In this document: piece by piece, positions 53,963 through 62,070 of the stretch | Numbering within the stretch: the stretch's first letter is position 1 | Layout of the letters: every line of letters begins with the position of its first letter | Assembly (NCBI RefSeq): GCF_011751745.2 | Contig: NZ_CP061170.1 | Location: forward strand, 1,054,001 to 1,118,000 | Source: Paramicrobacterium fandaimingii | Lineage (GTDB): Bacteria; Actinomycetota; Actinomycetes; Actinomycetales; Microbacteriaceae | Direction of reading: 5' to 3' | Length of the DNA stretch: 64,000 nt | Translations under genes and position numbers: made by a program | Notes under the pieces: generated by a model | What the model saw: the letters and a program-made list of their open reading frames with translations, nothing else | Database searches by the model: none | Told to the model about the DNA's origin: nothing

Positions 53963-54568
53963 GTGGACATACGTGAAATGGCTATCCCGGACTGCTACGA
54001 GATTACCCCGAAACAATATGGTGATAATCGAGGCATATTCTTCGAATCGTATCGTTTTGATCGCCTTCAAGAGATCGCAGGGCGCCGTATCGACCTGCGT
54101 CAGGTGAATACCTCAGTGTCCAAGAAGGGCACGGTGAGAGGGGTGCATTTCGCAGATATCCCTCAAGGGCAGGCAAAGTACGTCTTTGTCACCCAAGGGG
54201 CAGTTGTCGACTATGCGATTGACATTCGAGTTGGTTCGTCTGCTTATGGAACGTGGGACTCATCAGTGCTCGACGACGTCGACCGTCGAGCTCTCTTCCT
54301 CTCTGAAGGGATAGGACATTGCTTTGTCGCCCTGACAGAGAAAGCGACTGTTACCTACCTTGTGACGGATGTCTATCGACCAGAGAGAGAACACGGAATC
54401 ACGCCACTTGACGAGCAGGTCGCGCTTGACCTGCCGTTTGCCCGAGAGGAGCTGCTGTTTTCGGAGAAGGACGCCGAAGCGATGACATTGGATCAGGCTC
54501 ACGAGGCACACTTGCTGCCAACCTGGGATGAAGCACGAAAGCTATATGCGTCGTTCGCCTCTCAATAG
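53963..54568 (+). CDS. rmlC: dTDP-4-dehydrorhamnose 3,5-epimerase (RmlC)
   Basis: A 201-residue cupin that epimerises C3 and C5 of dTDP-4-keto-6-deoxyglucose. The active-site His is in VRGVHFADIPQGQAKYV (about residue 60), and GIGHCFVALTEKATVTYL holds the conserved Tyr. The protein begins at the GTG at 53963 or the ATG at 53978. It is followed by rmlA after 15 bases, while rmlB and rmlD lie on the other strand; the four genes together give the complete pathway. Confidence 0.96.
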   Translation: MDIREMAIPDCYEITPKQYGDNRGIFFESYRFDRLQEIAGRRIDLRQVNTSVSKKGTVRGVHFADIPQGQAKYVFVTQGAVVDYAIDIRVGSSAYGTWDSSVLDDVDRRALFLSEGIGHCFVALTEKATVTYLVTDVYRPEREHGITPLDEQVALDLPFAREELLFSEKDAEAMTLDQAHEAHLLPTWDEARKLYASFASQ

Positions 54569-54583
54569 TTTGGGGAATCAAAT

Positions 54584-55480
54584 ATGCGAGGAATAGTTTT
54601 GGCCGGGGGGTCGGGTACCCGGCTGTGGCCGATCACCAAAGGCATTTCCAAGCAGCTCATGCCGATTTTTGACAAACCGATGATCTACTACCCATTGTCG
54701 ACGCTGATGATGGCTGGTATCCGTGAGATTCTGATCATTACGACACCGGAGCATCGGGAACAGTTCGAGCGATTGCTTGGCGATGGGTCCCAGCTCGGAG
54801 TTGAACTTCAATACGCGGTTCAGCCCAGCCCGGACGGGCTGGCGCAAGCATTTGTTATTGGCGAGCAATTTATCGGAGACGGATCAGTTGCACTCGTGCT
54901 TGGTGACAACATCTTCCATGGCACTGGGCTCGGAACGGCGTTGAGTGGACATCAGAATCTCGAGGGGGCAATTGTATTCGCCTATCCGGTTGCGAACCCG
55001 GGCGACTATGGTGTCGTCGAGTTTGACCCGACTGGTCACGCGCTCAGCATCGAAGAAAAACCGCAGCATCCAAAGAGCAACTACGCGGTTCCGGGGCTCT
55101 ATTTCTACGACAACAGCGTCGTGAACATCGCTAAATCCATCCGTCCTAGCGGACGCGGGGAGCTGGAAATATCTTCGGTGAATGAAGAATACCTTCGAGT
55201 TGGAAGGCTGCAAGTTCAAAAGCTCAACCGGGCGACTGCATGGCTGGACACCGGAACAATTTCGACAATGATGCAAGCTGGGGAGTATGTGCGTGTCATT
55301 GAGGAAAGACAGGGTTACAAGATTGGGTGTATCGAAGAGGTTGCCTGGAGACAGGGCTGGATCAATGACGACCAACTTGATGATCTCGCACTAATGTATG
55401 AGAAGAGTGGCTATGGGGAGTATCTCCATCAGCTCCTCGAGTTCGGACGAGACCACTTTGGGGAAAGTTCGGAACCCTAG
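54584..55480 (+). CDS. rmlA: Glucose-1-phosphate thymidylyltransferase (RmlA)
   Basis: A 298-residue enzyme making dTDP-glucose from dTTP and glucose-1-phosphate, the first and feedback-regulated step of dTDP-rhamnose synthesis. [20 protein letters not shown] is the nucleotide-binding start with the catalytic Arg, [11 protein letters not shown] has the conserved Lys, [11 protein letters not shown] the metal-binding Asp, and EIEE-like wording at [20 protein letters not shown] lies in the sugar site. Length and motifs are normal. Confidence 0.97.
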   Translation: MRGIVLAGGSGTRLWPITKGISKQLMPIFDKPMIYYPLSTLMMAGIREILIITTPEHREQFERLLGDGSQLGVELQYAVQPSPDGLAQAFVIGEQFIGDGSVALVLGDNIFHGTGLGTALSGHQNLEGAIVFAYPVANPGDYGVVEFDPTGHALSIEEKPQHPKSNYAVPGLYFYDNSVVNIAKSIRPSGRGELEISSVNEEYLRVGRLQVQKLNRATAWLDTGTISTMMQAGEYVRVIEERQGYKIGCIEEVAWRQGWINDDQLDDLALMYEKSGYGEYLHQLLEFGRDHFGESSEP

Positions 55481-55513
55481 CCAAATATCACTCGATCGGT
55501 GGAGCCTAAAGTA

Positions 55514-58315
55514 ATGAAGCTTTTGAAGCGACTACTAACCATCAGCGTGACGGTGATTGCTCTTGTTGCAGGGCTGATTGTTGCCCCTGTAAATCTTGGG
55601 CTTTGGGGCTCAACTGCTTCTCACGCCGCAGACCTGTCGAAGTTCGATGCTGGGGACATCATTTCGGACCAGGTTTTCTACGACTCGGCGACCATGACTG
55701 AACGCCAGATAGCAGCTTTTATCGATAAGAAGGTTCCGACGTGTCGTTCGGGCTATACCTGTCTTGATGCGTATAAAGAGAACACGACGGCTCGTGCGGC
55801 TGACTCGTATTGCAAGGCGCTCTCGGGGGGATCCAACGAGAGCGCGGCACGGATTATTTACAAGGTCTCTCGAGCTTGCGATATTAATCCACAGGTTATT
55901 CTCGTGACTCTACAGAAAGAGCAAGGGCTACTCACGCACGAGTGGCCGTCTTCATGGCGATACACAATCGCGATGGGTTTCGGATGCCCGGACGGAGCAC
56001 CTTGTAACGAGAAATACTACGGCTTTCAAAATCAGCTTTATCTCGGTGCTCGTCAGTTCCAGATTTACAGGGCATGGCCTGGATCTTTCAACTACAGAGC
56101 TGGTCAGAATAACAAGATTCAGTGGCATCCGAATTCAGCATGCGGTTCGAGCACTGTATTCATCAAGAACCAAGCCACTGCGGGGCTTTACAACTACACG
56201 CCATATCGCCCGAATGGTGCTGCACTGAAGGCAGGTTACGGTCTCGGCGACTCGTGCTCGTCCTACGGGAACCGTAATTTCTACAACTATTTCACTGATT
56301 GGTTTGGGAGCACCCACAAAGTCGGCTGGGTCGTAAAATCACCAGACCGGCCGGAAGTTTACTTTGTGACAGGACAGACAAAACATCATATTCAATCACA
56401 ATACGCATATCGAGAGTATCGGCGTTCGTTTGGAGGATTGAGCGCGGTCAGCGAAGGTTATCTCAATACTCTCAAAACAGGCTCTCCCGCAAAGGCGATC
56501 GTCAAGGACCCTTCGACCGGCGACATCATGTTGCTTCAAGACTCCGTTCTTCATCGCTTTCCCTCGTGTTCGCTCGCTGAAACGTGGGGATATTCATGCG
56601 CCATGAATATCGACCTCACGCAGGATCAGGTCAAGGCGCTCAAACGAGGCCCAGACATGAGCAACTATGCGACGGTGGCTTCAGGCGCAACCGTTCACAA
56701 GCTCAGCGGCGGCAAAATGTACCCATATGCCTCGGCAAAAGATGCAGCATATTACAACGGTGGCTCTATAGGTTTTGTCGCGAGCTTGCGCGATGAGATT
56801 GCGTCAAAATATAGCGTTGTGGGGAAAACGCAGTTCGCACCTGTCACACTCGCAAAGACCGGATCTGACAAGAACGTGTACTTTATGGGCGGCAATTTCA
56901 CGAAGTGGCGCCTGCCATCATGGGCCATGGCGCGTGACTTCGGAATCCCGGGAGGGTATACCCAAACCTCGGCCATAGCGCTTTCTGGCTATGCAAGCTC
57001 CGGTGATCTTTCGATGTTTGTAAAGTGCGGCGGGGAGCTTTTCTTCGCGAATAGTGGGCACCTGACAAAGGTGAAGAGCGGATCGTCGTACGGCTCGCCA
57101 GTTGTGGCTCTAGATCAGACGGCCTGTTCTAGGTTGCCGAAATCTGGTGCATTCTCTAAGTCAGTTTTCGTACGCGCTGAGGGTCACCCGGAAGTATATG
57201 TAGTCGAAGCGGGAAACCTGAGGCACGTTGTCTCGAAGAGGGCGTTGGTTTCTCTCAACGGTGGCACCTGGCCAACTATTGGAGTTGTTGACCCAGGGTC
57301 GTTGGCATATTTTGGGGCAGGCAAGCCAGTCCTTGGGCCGGCTACTCTTGTCAAGGCTAGCGATAGCCCTCACGTTTATTTCGTGGACGGAAATTCGGAG
57401 AGACATAGGTTGCCTAGCTGGTCCTTGGCGAGGGAATTCGGTCTTCCTGCAGGGTACGACTCCGTAACCGCATTAACTCTTGCACCGTATAAGAATGCCG
57501 GTGACCTGGCGCAATTCGTGCGGTGCGACTCGAAACTGTACATTGCTGGTAGCGGCAGCTTGACGCTGGTCCACTCGGGCAACTCCGCAGGATTCGATGT
57601 GACCGACCTCCAATCGGCCTCGTGTTCCGTGCTTGAGAAAGCTGGCACAATATCCGGGAGTATTTTTGTCAGAGTTGCTGGCGCCCCAGAGGTCTACCTG
57701 CTTGAGAACGGCCAGATTCGACATGTCGTATCTAAGTCAGCGCTTCTCTCGCTAAACGGCGGAAAAATGCCGAGGCTCGTTGCCGTTTCGAACGAAACAC
57801 TTGGAAGTTTTGAGCAAGGGTTCCCAGTGCTGGGCCCAGGAAATCTCGTAAAGGAGCGCTCCGGCTCGGAGGTCTTCCTTGTCAATGGAGATCAGAAGGT
57901 CCCGGTTGGGTCGTGGGGCGTTGCGACCGACCTGGGGCTCGGCACGACCTATAGCTCAGTTCCGAACGGTAGCGCACGCGGTTATGAACGGGCGAGCACC
58001 GATCTCTCTCCATTCGTGATGTGCTCTGGCGAGATGTATATCGGTGCGGGGGGCCGGCTCTCCGCCGTCGATAGCTCTTTTGGCCTGAGTTACACACAAC
58101 TGGACGTAGACGTCTGTGACGCACTGGATCTTTCAGGCCCGGCGGTTTCTGACGAGCTGATCGTCGAAGATAAGGCGACCGGCCATTTATACGTGGTTGA
58201 GAACGGTGCGTTTAATCCTGTAGATGACAACGCGGCAAAGAATCGCTCCAAACAGGGCAGTGGCAACGTGATACTGACGCTCGACCCGCGAACGATTTCT
58301 ACATACGCCACCTGA
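55514..58315 (+). CDS. Secreted wall protein: lysozyme-like domain plus tandem repeat domain
   Basis: A 933-residue exported protein. A signal peptide ends near SHAADL. Residues about 35-280 form the same domain as in the protein at 28784 (again VILVTLQKEQGLLTHEWP, with YRPNGAALKAGYGL near its end). The rest, about 650 residues, consists of related repeat units with recurring YFVDGN, HRLPSWSLAREFGLP, AGDLAQFVRC, FVRVAGAPEVYLLENG and RHVVSKSALLSLNGG, which may fold as a beta-propeller or wall-binding array. No LGFP or CWB2 repeats. I chose the ATG at 55514, preceded by GGTGGAG; the frame opens at a GTG at 55499. Confidence 0.85.
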   Translation: MKLLKRLLTISVTVIALVAGLIVAPVNLGLWGSTASHAADLSKFDAGDIISDQVFYDSATMTERQIAAFIDKKVPTCRSGYTCLDAYKENTTARAADSYCKALSGGSNESAARIIYKVSRACDINPQVILVTLQKEQGLLTHEWPSSWRYTIAMGFGCPDGAPCNEKYYGFQNQLYLGARQFQIYRAWPGSFNYRAGQNNKIQWHPNSACGSSTVFIKNQATAGLYNYTPYRPNGAALKAGYGLGDSCSSYGNRNFYNYFTDWFGSTHKVGWVVKSPDRPEVYFVTGQTKHHIQSQYAYREYRRSFGGLSAVSEGYLNTLKTGSPAKAIVKDPSTGDIMLLQDSVLHRFPSCSLAETWGYSCAMNIDLTQDQVKALKRGPDMSNYATVASGATVHKLSGGKMYPYASAKDAAYYNGGSIGFVASLRDEIASKYSVVGKTQFAPVTLAKTGSDKNVYFMGGNFTKWRLPSWAMARDFGIPGGYTQTSAIALSGYASSGDLSMFVKCGGELFFANSGHLTKVKSGSSYGSPVVALDQTACSRLPKSGAFSKSVFVRAEGHPEVYVVEAGNLRHVVSKRALVSLNGGTWPTIGVVDPGSLAYFGAGKPVLGPATLVKASDSPHVYFVDGNSERHRLPSWSLAREFGLPAGYDSVTALTLAPYKNAGDLAQFVRCDSKLYIAGSGSLTLVHSGNSAGFDVTDLQSASCSVLEKAGTISGSIFVRVAGAPEVYLLENGQIRHVVSKSALLSLNGGKMPRLVAVSNETLGSFEQGFPVLGPGNLVKERSGSEVFLVNGDQKVPVGSWGVATDLGLGTTYSSVPNGSARGYERASTDLSPFVMCSGEMYIGAGGRLSAVDSSFGLSYTQLDVDVCDALDLSGPAVSDELIVEDKATGHLYVVENGAFNPVDDNAAKNRSKQGSGNVILTLDPRTISTYAT

Positions 58316-58394
58316 CGAGTACATAGCCAGTTGCGTTCGGAGATTCCTCAAGAAACCTTACGTAGACTAACCGTGGGTAAACGTTAGGGGAACT

Positions 58395-59978
58395 GTGTCG
58401 ACAAGTCTGTCAGCGAACAGGTCACGGATTAAGTTTGATGCTGCATCGAGCGGCGGTTCCGCCGTGGACTTCAGATTTGATGGACACAGAGTTTGGTCGA
58501 CTGTCCTGCCCGATACGGTCGAAGGCGAACATACGAAGGTATTCTGGCCTCGAGCTCTCAGGCCGTATCTCTCTGGTAAAACGACTCTGGACATTGTTGA
58601 TTCAGCGAGTGGTGTGTCCCTCGCCACCCAGGAGGTTCGCTTCTCGCAGAGCAGAGAACGTGTCTCTGTTTGTGATTCGAGGGGACGCTGGCTGGCTATC
58701 AACAAATGGAATCGTCTTGGCTCAAGCTTCGAGGGTGATGATACCGGTGTGCAGGAGCGGCTGCTCGAGAGCGCCGAGAGGCTGGTAGAAACACTGAATG
58801 AGTATGGATATCCCGTTTATATCGTCGGTGGGACGCTCCTCGGAGCTATGCGAGATGGGCGCCTGATGCCCCATGATGACGACATTGATCTAGCGTTTCT
58901 CTGCGACGAGAAGAGCCCCATTGATATTGGGTTAGAGAGCATGAGGATGCAACGTGAGCTTGAACGGGAAGGGTACTTTCCTGTCAGACACAGTCATACT
59001 CACCTGCAGGTCACGTTCTTTCGAGAGGACGGGTCAACTGATCACTACATCGATATCTTTACGGGATTTCTCGAGGAAGATCTCGATGGAACACCGCTCT
59101 ATTCGCAGCCCTTTGCACTAAGAGGCCCTGAGGTCACACGCGAAGACTTACTGCCTGTGCAGAATATGGAAATTGATGGGCACATTCTTCCGGCTCCGGC
59201 GAACCCCGAAGCATGGCTCGCGTATGCATACGGAGAAAATTGGAGGATCCCCGATCCATCATTCGTCTTCGAAACCCCGAGCAGCACCGGGCGTCGCTTC
59301 AACAATTGGTTTGGAGTGTTCAACAAGAAACGCGTGTATTGGGAAAAGAACTTCGAGAAACAGTCGCGACGGCGAGTAGCGCTCAAGCGTGAGCCTTCGG
59401 CGGTCAAGTTCCTAGGGCTAATTCCACCGTCTTCAAATGTTGTCGACTTAGGTTGCGGAGATGGCTCGGTCACCCAGCAGATTGCGAACGCCGGTCACAG
59501 GGTGATCGGCGTCGATTACAGCTACGAGGCTCTCCGGCTTGCGCGCGCGGAATCATCGCATGACATCGAATACCGATATGTGAACATGAACGATCGAAGA
59601 GCGCTCCTCGAGTTCGCCGTCGAACTCATTAAGACTCGCAAGGTGTGGTATTTCTACATGGGCGATTCAATTCAAGGAATCACACGCGCTGATCGACGAA
59701 ATGTGTACTTATTTATTCGCGAAGTGCTGCGGGGCCCGGCGTTTGCTTTTATGGCTTTTGACACGAACCTGCCTGAGGCCTATACCCATGCTGATCCGAC
59801 CACGTGGCACTATCCAATTCCTTCGGCAAAGCGAGAAGCAAAAAGATTTGGCTTGAAGGCTCGAGTCGTCGCTGAGGGTGGAACGCGGGAAAGTGAGTGG
59901 GGCACGAGGACTCGGGCGGCTGTGACTGTTCGCAAGAAGAAGACGAGAATTGATCTCCGATCGACGAGGGAGTACTGA
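58395..59978 (+). CDS. LicD family transferase fused to a SAM-dependent methyltransferase
   Basis: A 527-residue fusion. A poorly conserved N-terminal region (about 1-120) precedes a LicD/fukutin-like nucleotidyltransferase-fold domain: VYIVGGTLLGAMRDG and PHDDDIDLAFL (metal-binding Asp residues, about residues 145-170). From about residue 340 a class I methyltransferase follows: VVDLGCGDGSVTQQI and VIGVDYSYEALRLA. LicD proteins transfer phosphocholine or alditol phosphates from CDP-linked donors to glycans. The fusion suggests transfer of a phosphate group and methylation by one protein. GTG start, preceded by AGGGGA. AT-richer than the core genes. Confidence 0.82.
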   Translation: MSTSLSANRSRIKFDAASSGGSAVDFRFDGHRVWSTVLPDTVEGEHTKVFWPRALRPYLSGKTTLDIVDSASGVSLATQEVRFSQSRERVSVCDSRGRWLAINKWNRLGSSFEGDDTGVQERLLESAERLVETLNEYGYPVYIVGGTLLGAMRDGRLMPHDDDIDLAFLCDEKSPIDIGLESMRMQRELEREGYFPVRHSHTHLQVTFFREDGSTDHYIDIFTGFLEEDLDGTPLYSQPFALRGPEVTREDLLPVQNMEIDGHILPAPANPEAWLAYAYGENWRIPDPSFVFETPSSTGRRFNNWFGVFNKKRVYWEKNFEKQSRRRVALKREPSAVKFLGLIPPSSNVVDLGCGDGSVTQQIANAGHRVIGVDYSYEALRLARAESSHDIEYRYVNMNDRRALLEFAVELIKTRKVWYFYMGDSIQGITRADRRNVYLFIREVLRGPAFAFMAFDTNLPEAYTHADPTTWHYPIPSAKREAKRFGLKARVVAEGGTRESEWGTRTRAAVTVRKKKTRIDLRSTREY

Positions 59979-59983
59979 GCATT

Positions 59984-60223
59984 ATGAAGGAGTACCTAGC
60001 GAAGTTCGTGCGTCGGCTAGCACCGAGGACTATGCGCAACTTGACGCTGTTGACTGAACTGGACGAGGGAAGCGAGACAGTCGCAGAACTGCTGGTGAAG
60101 TATGAGCTTCAGGTTCGCGACCTTCGAGCAGAGCTTAACGAAATGCGGCGTGACAATAGGCGTATGGCAGAGCTATACGATCTTGTCTTCGAACGACTTC
60201 GGGATGAGAACCCCCTCACTTAA
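59984..60223 (+). CDS. Small coiled-coil protein
   Basis: A 79-residue protein, basic at the N terminus (MKEYLAKFVRRLAPRTMRNL) and helical with heptad-like spacing of Leu, Val and Met over about residues 25-75 (LQVRDLRAELNEMRRDNRRM). I do not recognise a named function; short coiled-coil proteins of this kind occur in actinobacterial wall-glycan loci. It begins five bases after the LicD fusion gene stop, so the two are probably co-translated, suggesting an oligomerisation or scaffold partner of that enzyme. Its stop overlaps the convergent glycosyltransferase gene by four bases. Confidence 0.7.
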   Translation: MKEYLAKFVRRLAPRTMRNLTLLTELDEGSETVAELLVKYELQVRDLRAELNEMRRDNRRMAELYDLVFERLRDENPLT

Positions 60224-62070
60224 TCGGTCGACTTCCGAAGTTCAGATCTGCCAAATCTGCGAACTACCAGCGACATTCCAGTATCGTGCATTTTGCTCGG
60301 GTTTGCCCCAACTTTGATCGCATATCGTCCGGGGGTTGAACTGATCCTGGCATAGAGGAAGTTACCGCGGCCACGGTTCTCGATCACTGCGGGAATGACG
60401 TCGTGATCGCCGAGTTGTAAGCTGCAAGCGAGGCGAGTTCTCTTCAAAGTCAGCTTCTTGAGTGGAATCTTGACACTCAGCTCTTTCCAACCGGAGTAAA
60501 CTGTCTGAACTGGTCTATTGCGATTCGGCCGGGCGATGGTTCGGATGCGCTGATCCATATCGAGACTGAGCATCCCGTTCTTGTTGACATATGCCTCGAT
60601 CGCCCGACCGTGAATTATGGCAGGTGTCGTGACTTTGTCGCTTCTCAGACTTCGATGATTGACGACGCCGAAAAGTTCGTTCTTCGCGTTGAAGTCCCAG
60701 GTTCCTTGCTTCAGAGGGCCGCCGAATGCGGCGTTGTCAACATTGAGCGTGGCTGTACTGCGAACAGTGACGTCCGCCCGTGCGCCAAGTGACCCGAGGA
60801 CTTCAACTCGATGAGTCGTGGGAATCAGCCAGGTGATCTTACTTGTTCTCGATTTGATTCCAATAGTTGTGCGCGCATTGTAGACATCGTCTGTCACATC
60901 AAGTAGGTCAACCCCGAGCACGTTGGAGAGCTCGTTTGGCAGGACACGCAGGATTCGACCGTCGTCGGCCAGTCTTAGCGCGAGCGGCTTTCCGGATGAG
61001 GTTCGCCATCTTGCGGTACTTCTAATCTCAAGCTCATTATTGTGCCAGGCCGCGTCATTGCAGACCGCTAATCCATACATGCCTGCATCGATTTTCACAA
61101 GCTGCTTGAGCAAATCAAATTCACCGGCACGAACGAGGCGCGCGCGAGCTCTGCCGTAAGAGGAGAGCTCGCTATCGAATTTCTCGGGGAGATACTCATT
61201 GATGAGATTGCGTGCGGTGAGAAGAGCGAACTCGACGTCACCCTCATCGTTCTCCCATAATGCTGGACCGAGCGCTGGAATGAGACGAGTGGAATATTGG
61301 TAGGCAAGCATGAGCGACTTCTGCTGGGCAAGTCCTGGCTCGGCAAGAGACACTACGGTCGCGGCGAAAATTTCATTGAGCCCAGCCCAGTAGTCGCGAA
61401 GATTGCGTGTAAACGTCTGCGACGTGTTGCTCCCGTGTTGAACCCAGTGGTAAAAGGGAGTCGACGTCATCGTCGAGACCACTTTGGCGTGCTTTGCGAC
61501 GTCTAAATTGAAAAACACGTCCTCCCAGAGAACACGGCTTCCCTCTGGGAATCGGATGTCGTAATCGAGAAGAAACTGCCGTCGATACAACTTATGGGGA
61601 TTGGTAGGAACTAACGGGTGTATATCCGCCCGGTCGACCGCGTTATCAAAGTCTGCAGTGTAGGTCTCCAAAGCCCATTTGGGCTGGTCGGTCCGAGCTT
61701 CCTTCCCATTGAGAACATCCGCGAAGTTTCGCGAAGCGAAATCGTACCCGCGACTTAGTGAATCTGGATAAAGCTCGTCATCGTGATCCATGAAAAGGAT
61801 ATACTCACCGCGGGCGGTCTCGATTCCAAAGTTTCTCGCGGAACTTGGCCATCCGGAATGCTCCAACTTAAATACGCGAACATTCGGGCGTGTCGCCGCA
61901 ATGTGGTACAACTCAGTAGCTGTTTCGTCTGGCGAGCCATCATCGATGTAGAGGACTTCAAACTCTGCTTGAGTTAGATTCTGAGCGTCCAAGGACTTCA
62001 CAACATTATATATGCGCTCACCGGAACAATATGTTGGAACGACGACTGTAACTTTTGGTGAAGTGGTCAC
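60220..62070 (-). CDS. Glycosyltransferase family 2 with long C-terminal domain (teichoic-acid transferase-like)
   Basis: A 616-residue protein. A GT-A domain fills the first 310 residues: VTVVVPTYCSGERIYNVVKS, LYIDDGSPDETATEL, RGEYILFMDHDDELYPDSL (DxD-type metal site) and FPEGSRVLWEDVFFNLDV (catalytic Glu-Asp). The remaining 300 residues are rich in beta strands and may serve in oligomerisation or polymer binding, as in TarS-like wall-teichoic-acid transferases. The gene after it in the same direction of transcription is none; it is preceded by a close paralogue whose stop overlaps its ATG (ATGA). Confidence 0.85.
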   Translation of the reverse strand: MTTSPKVTVVVPTYCSGERIYNVVKSLDAQNLTQAEFEVLYIDDGSPDETATELYHIAATRPNVRVFKLEHSGWPSSARNFGIETARGEYILFMDHDDELYPDSLSRGYDFASRNFADVLNGKEARTDQPKWALETYTADFDNAVDRADIHPLVPTNPHKLYRRQFLLDYDIRFPEGSRVLWEDVFFNLDVAKHAKVVSTMTSTPFYHWVQHGSNTSQTFTRNLRDYWAGLNEIFAATVVSLAEPGLAQQKSLMLAYQYSTRLIPALGPALWENDEGDVEFALLTARNLINEYLPEKFDSELSSYGRARARLVRAGEFDLLKQLVKIDAGMYGLAVCNDAAWHNNELEIRSTARWRTSSGKPLALRLADDGRILRVLPNELSNVLGVDLLDVTDDVYNARTTIGIKSRTSKITWLIPTTHRVEVLGSLGARADVTVRSTATLNVDNAAFGGPLKQGTWDFNAKNELFGVVNHRSLRSDKVTTPAIIHGRAIEAYVNKNGMLSLDMDQRIRTIARPNRNRPVQTVYSGWKELSVKIPLKKLTLKRTRLACSLQLGDHDVIPAVIENRGRGNFLYARISSTPGRYAIKVGANPSKMHDTGMSLVVRRFGRSELRKSTD

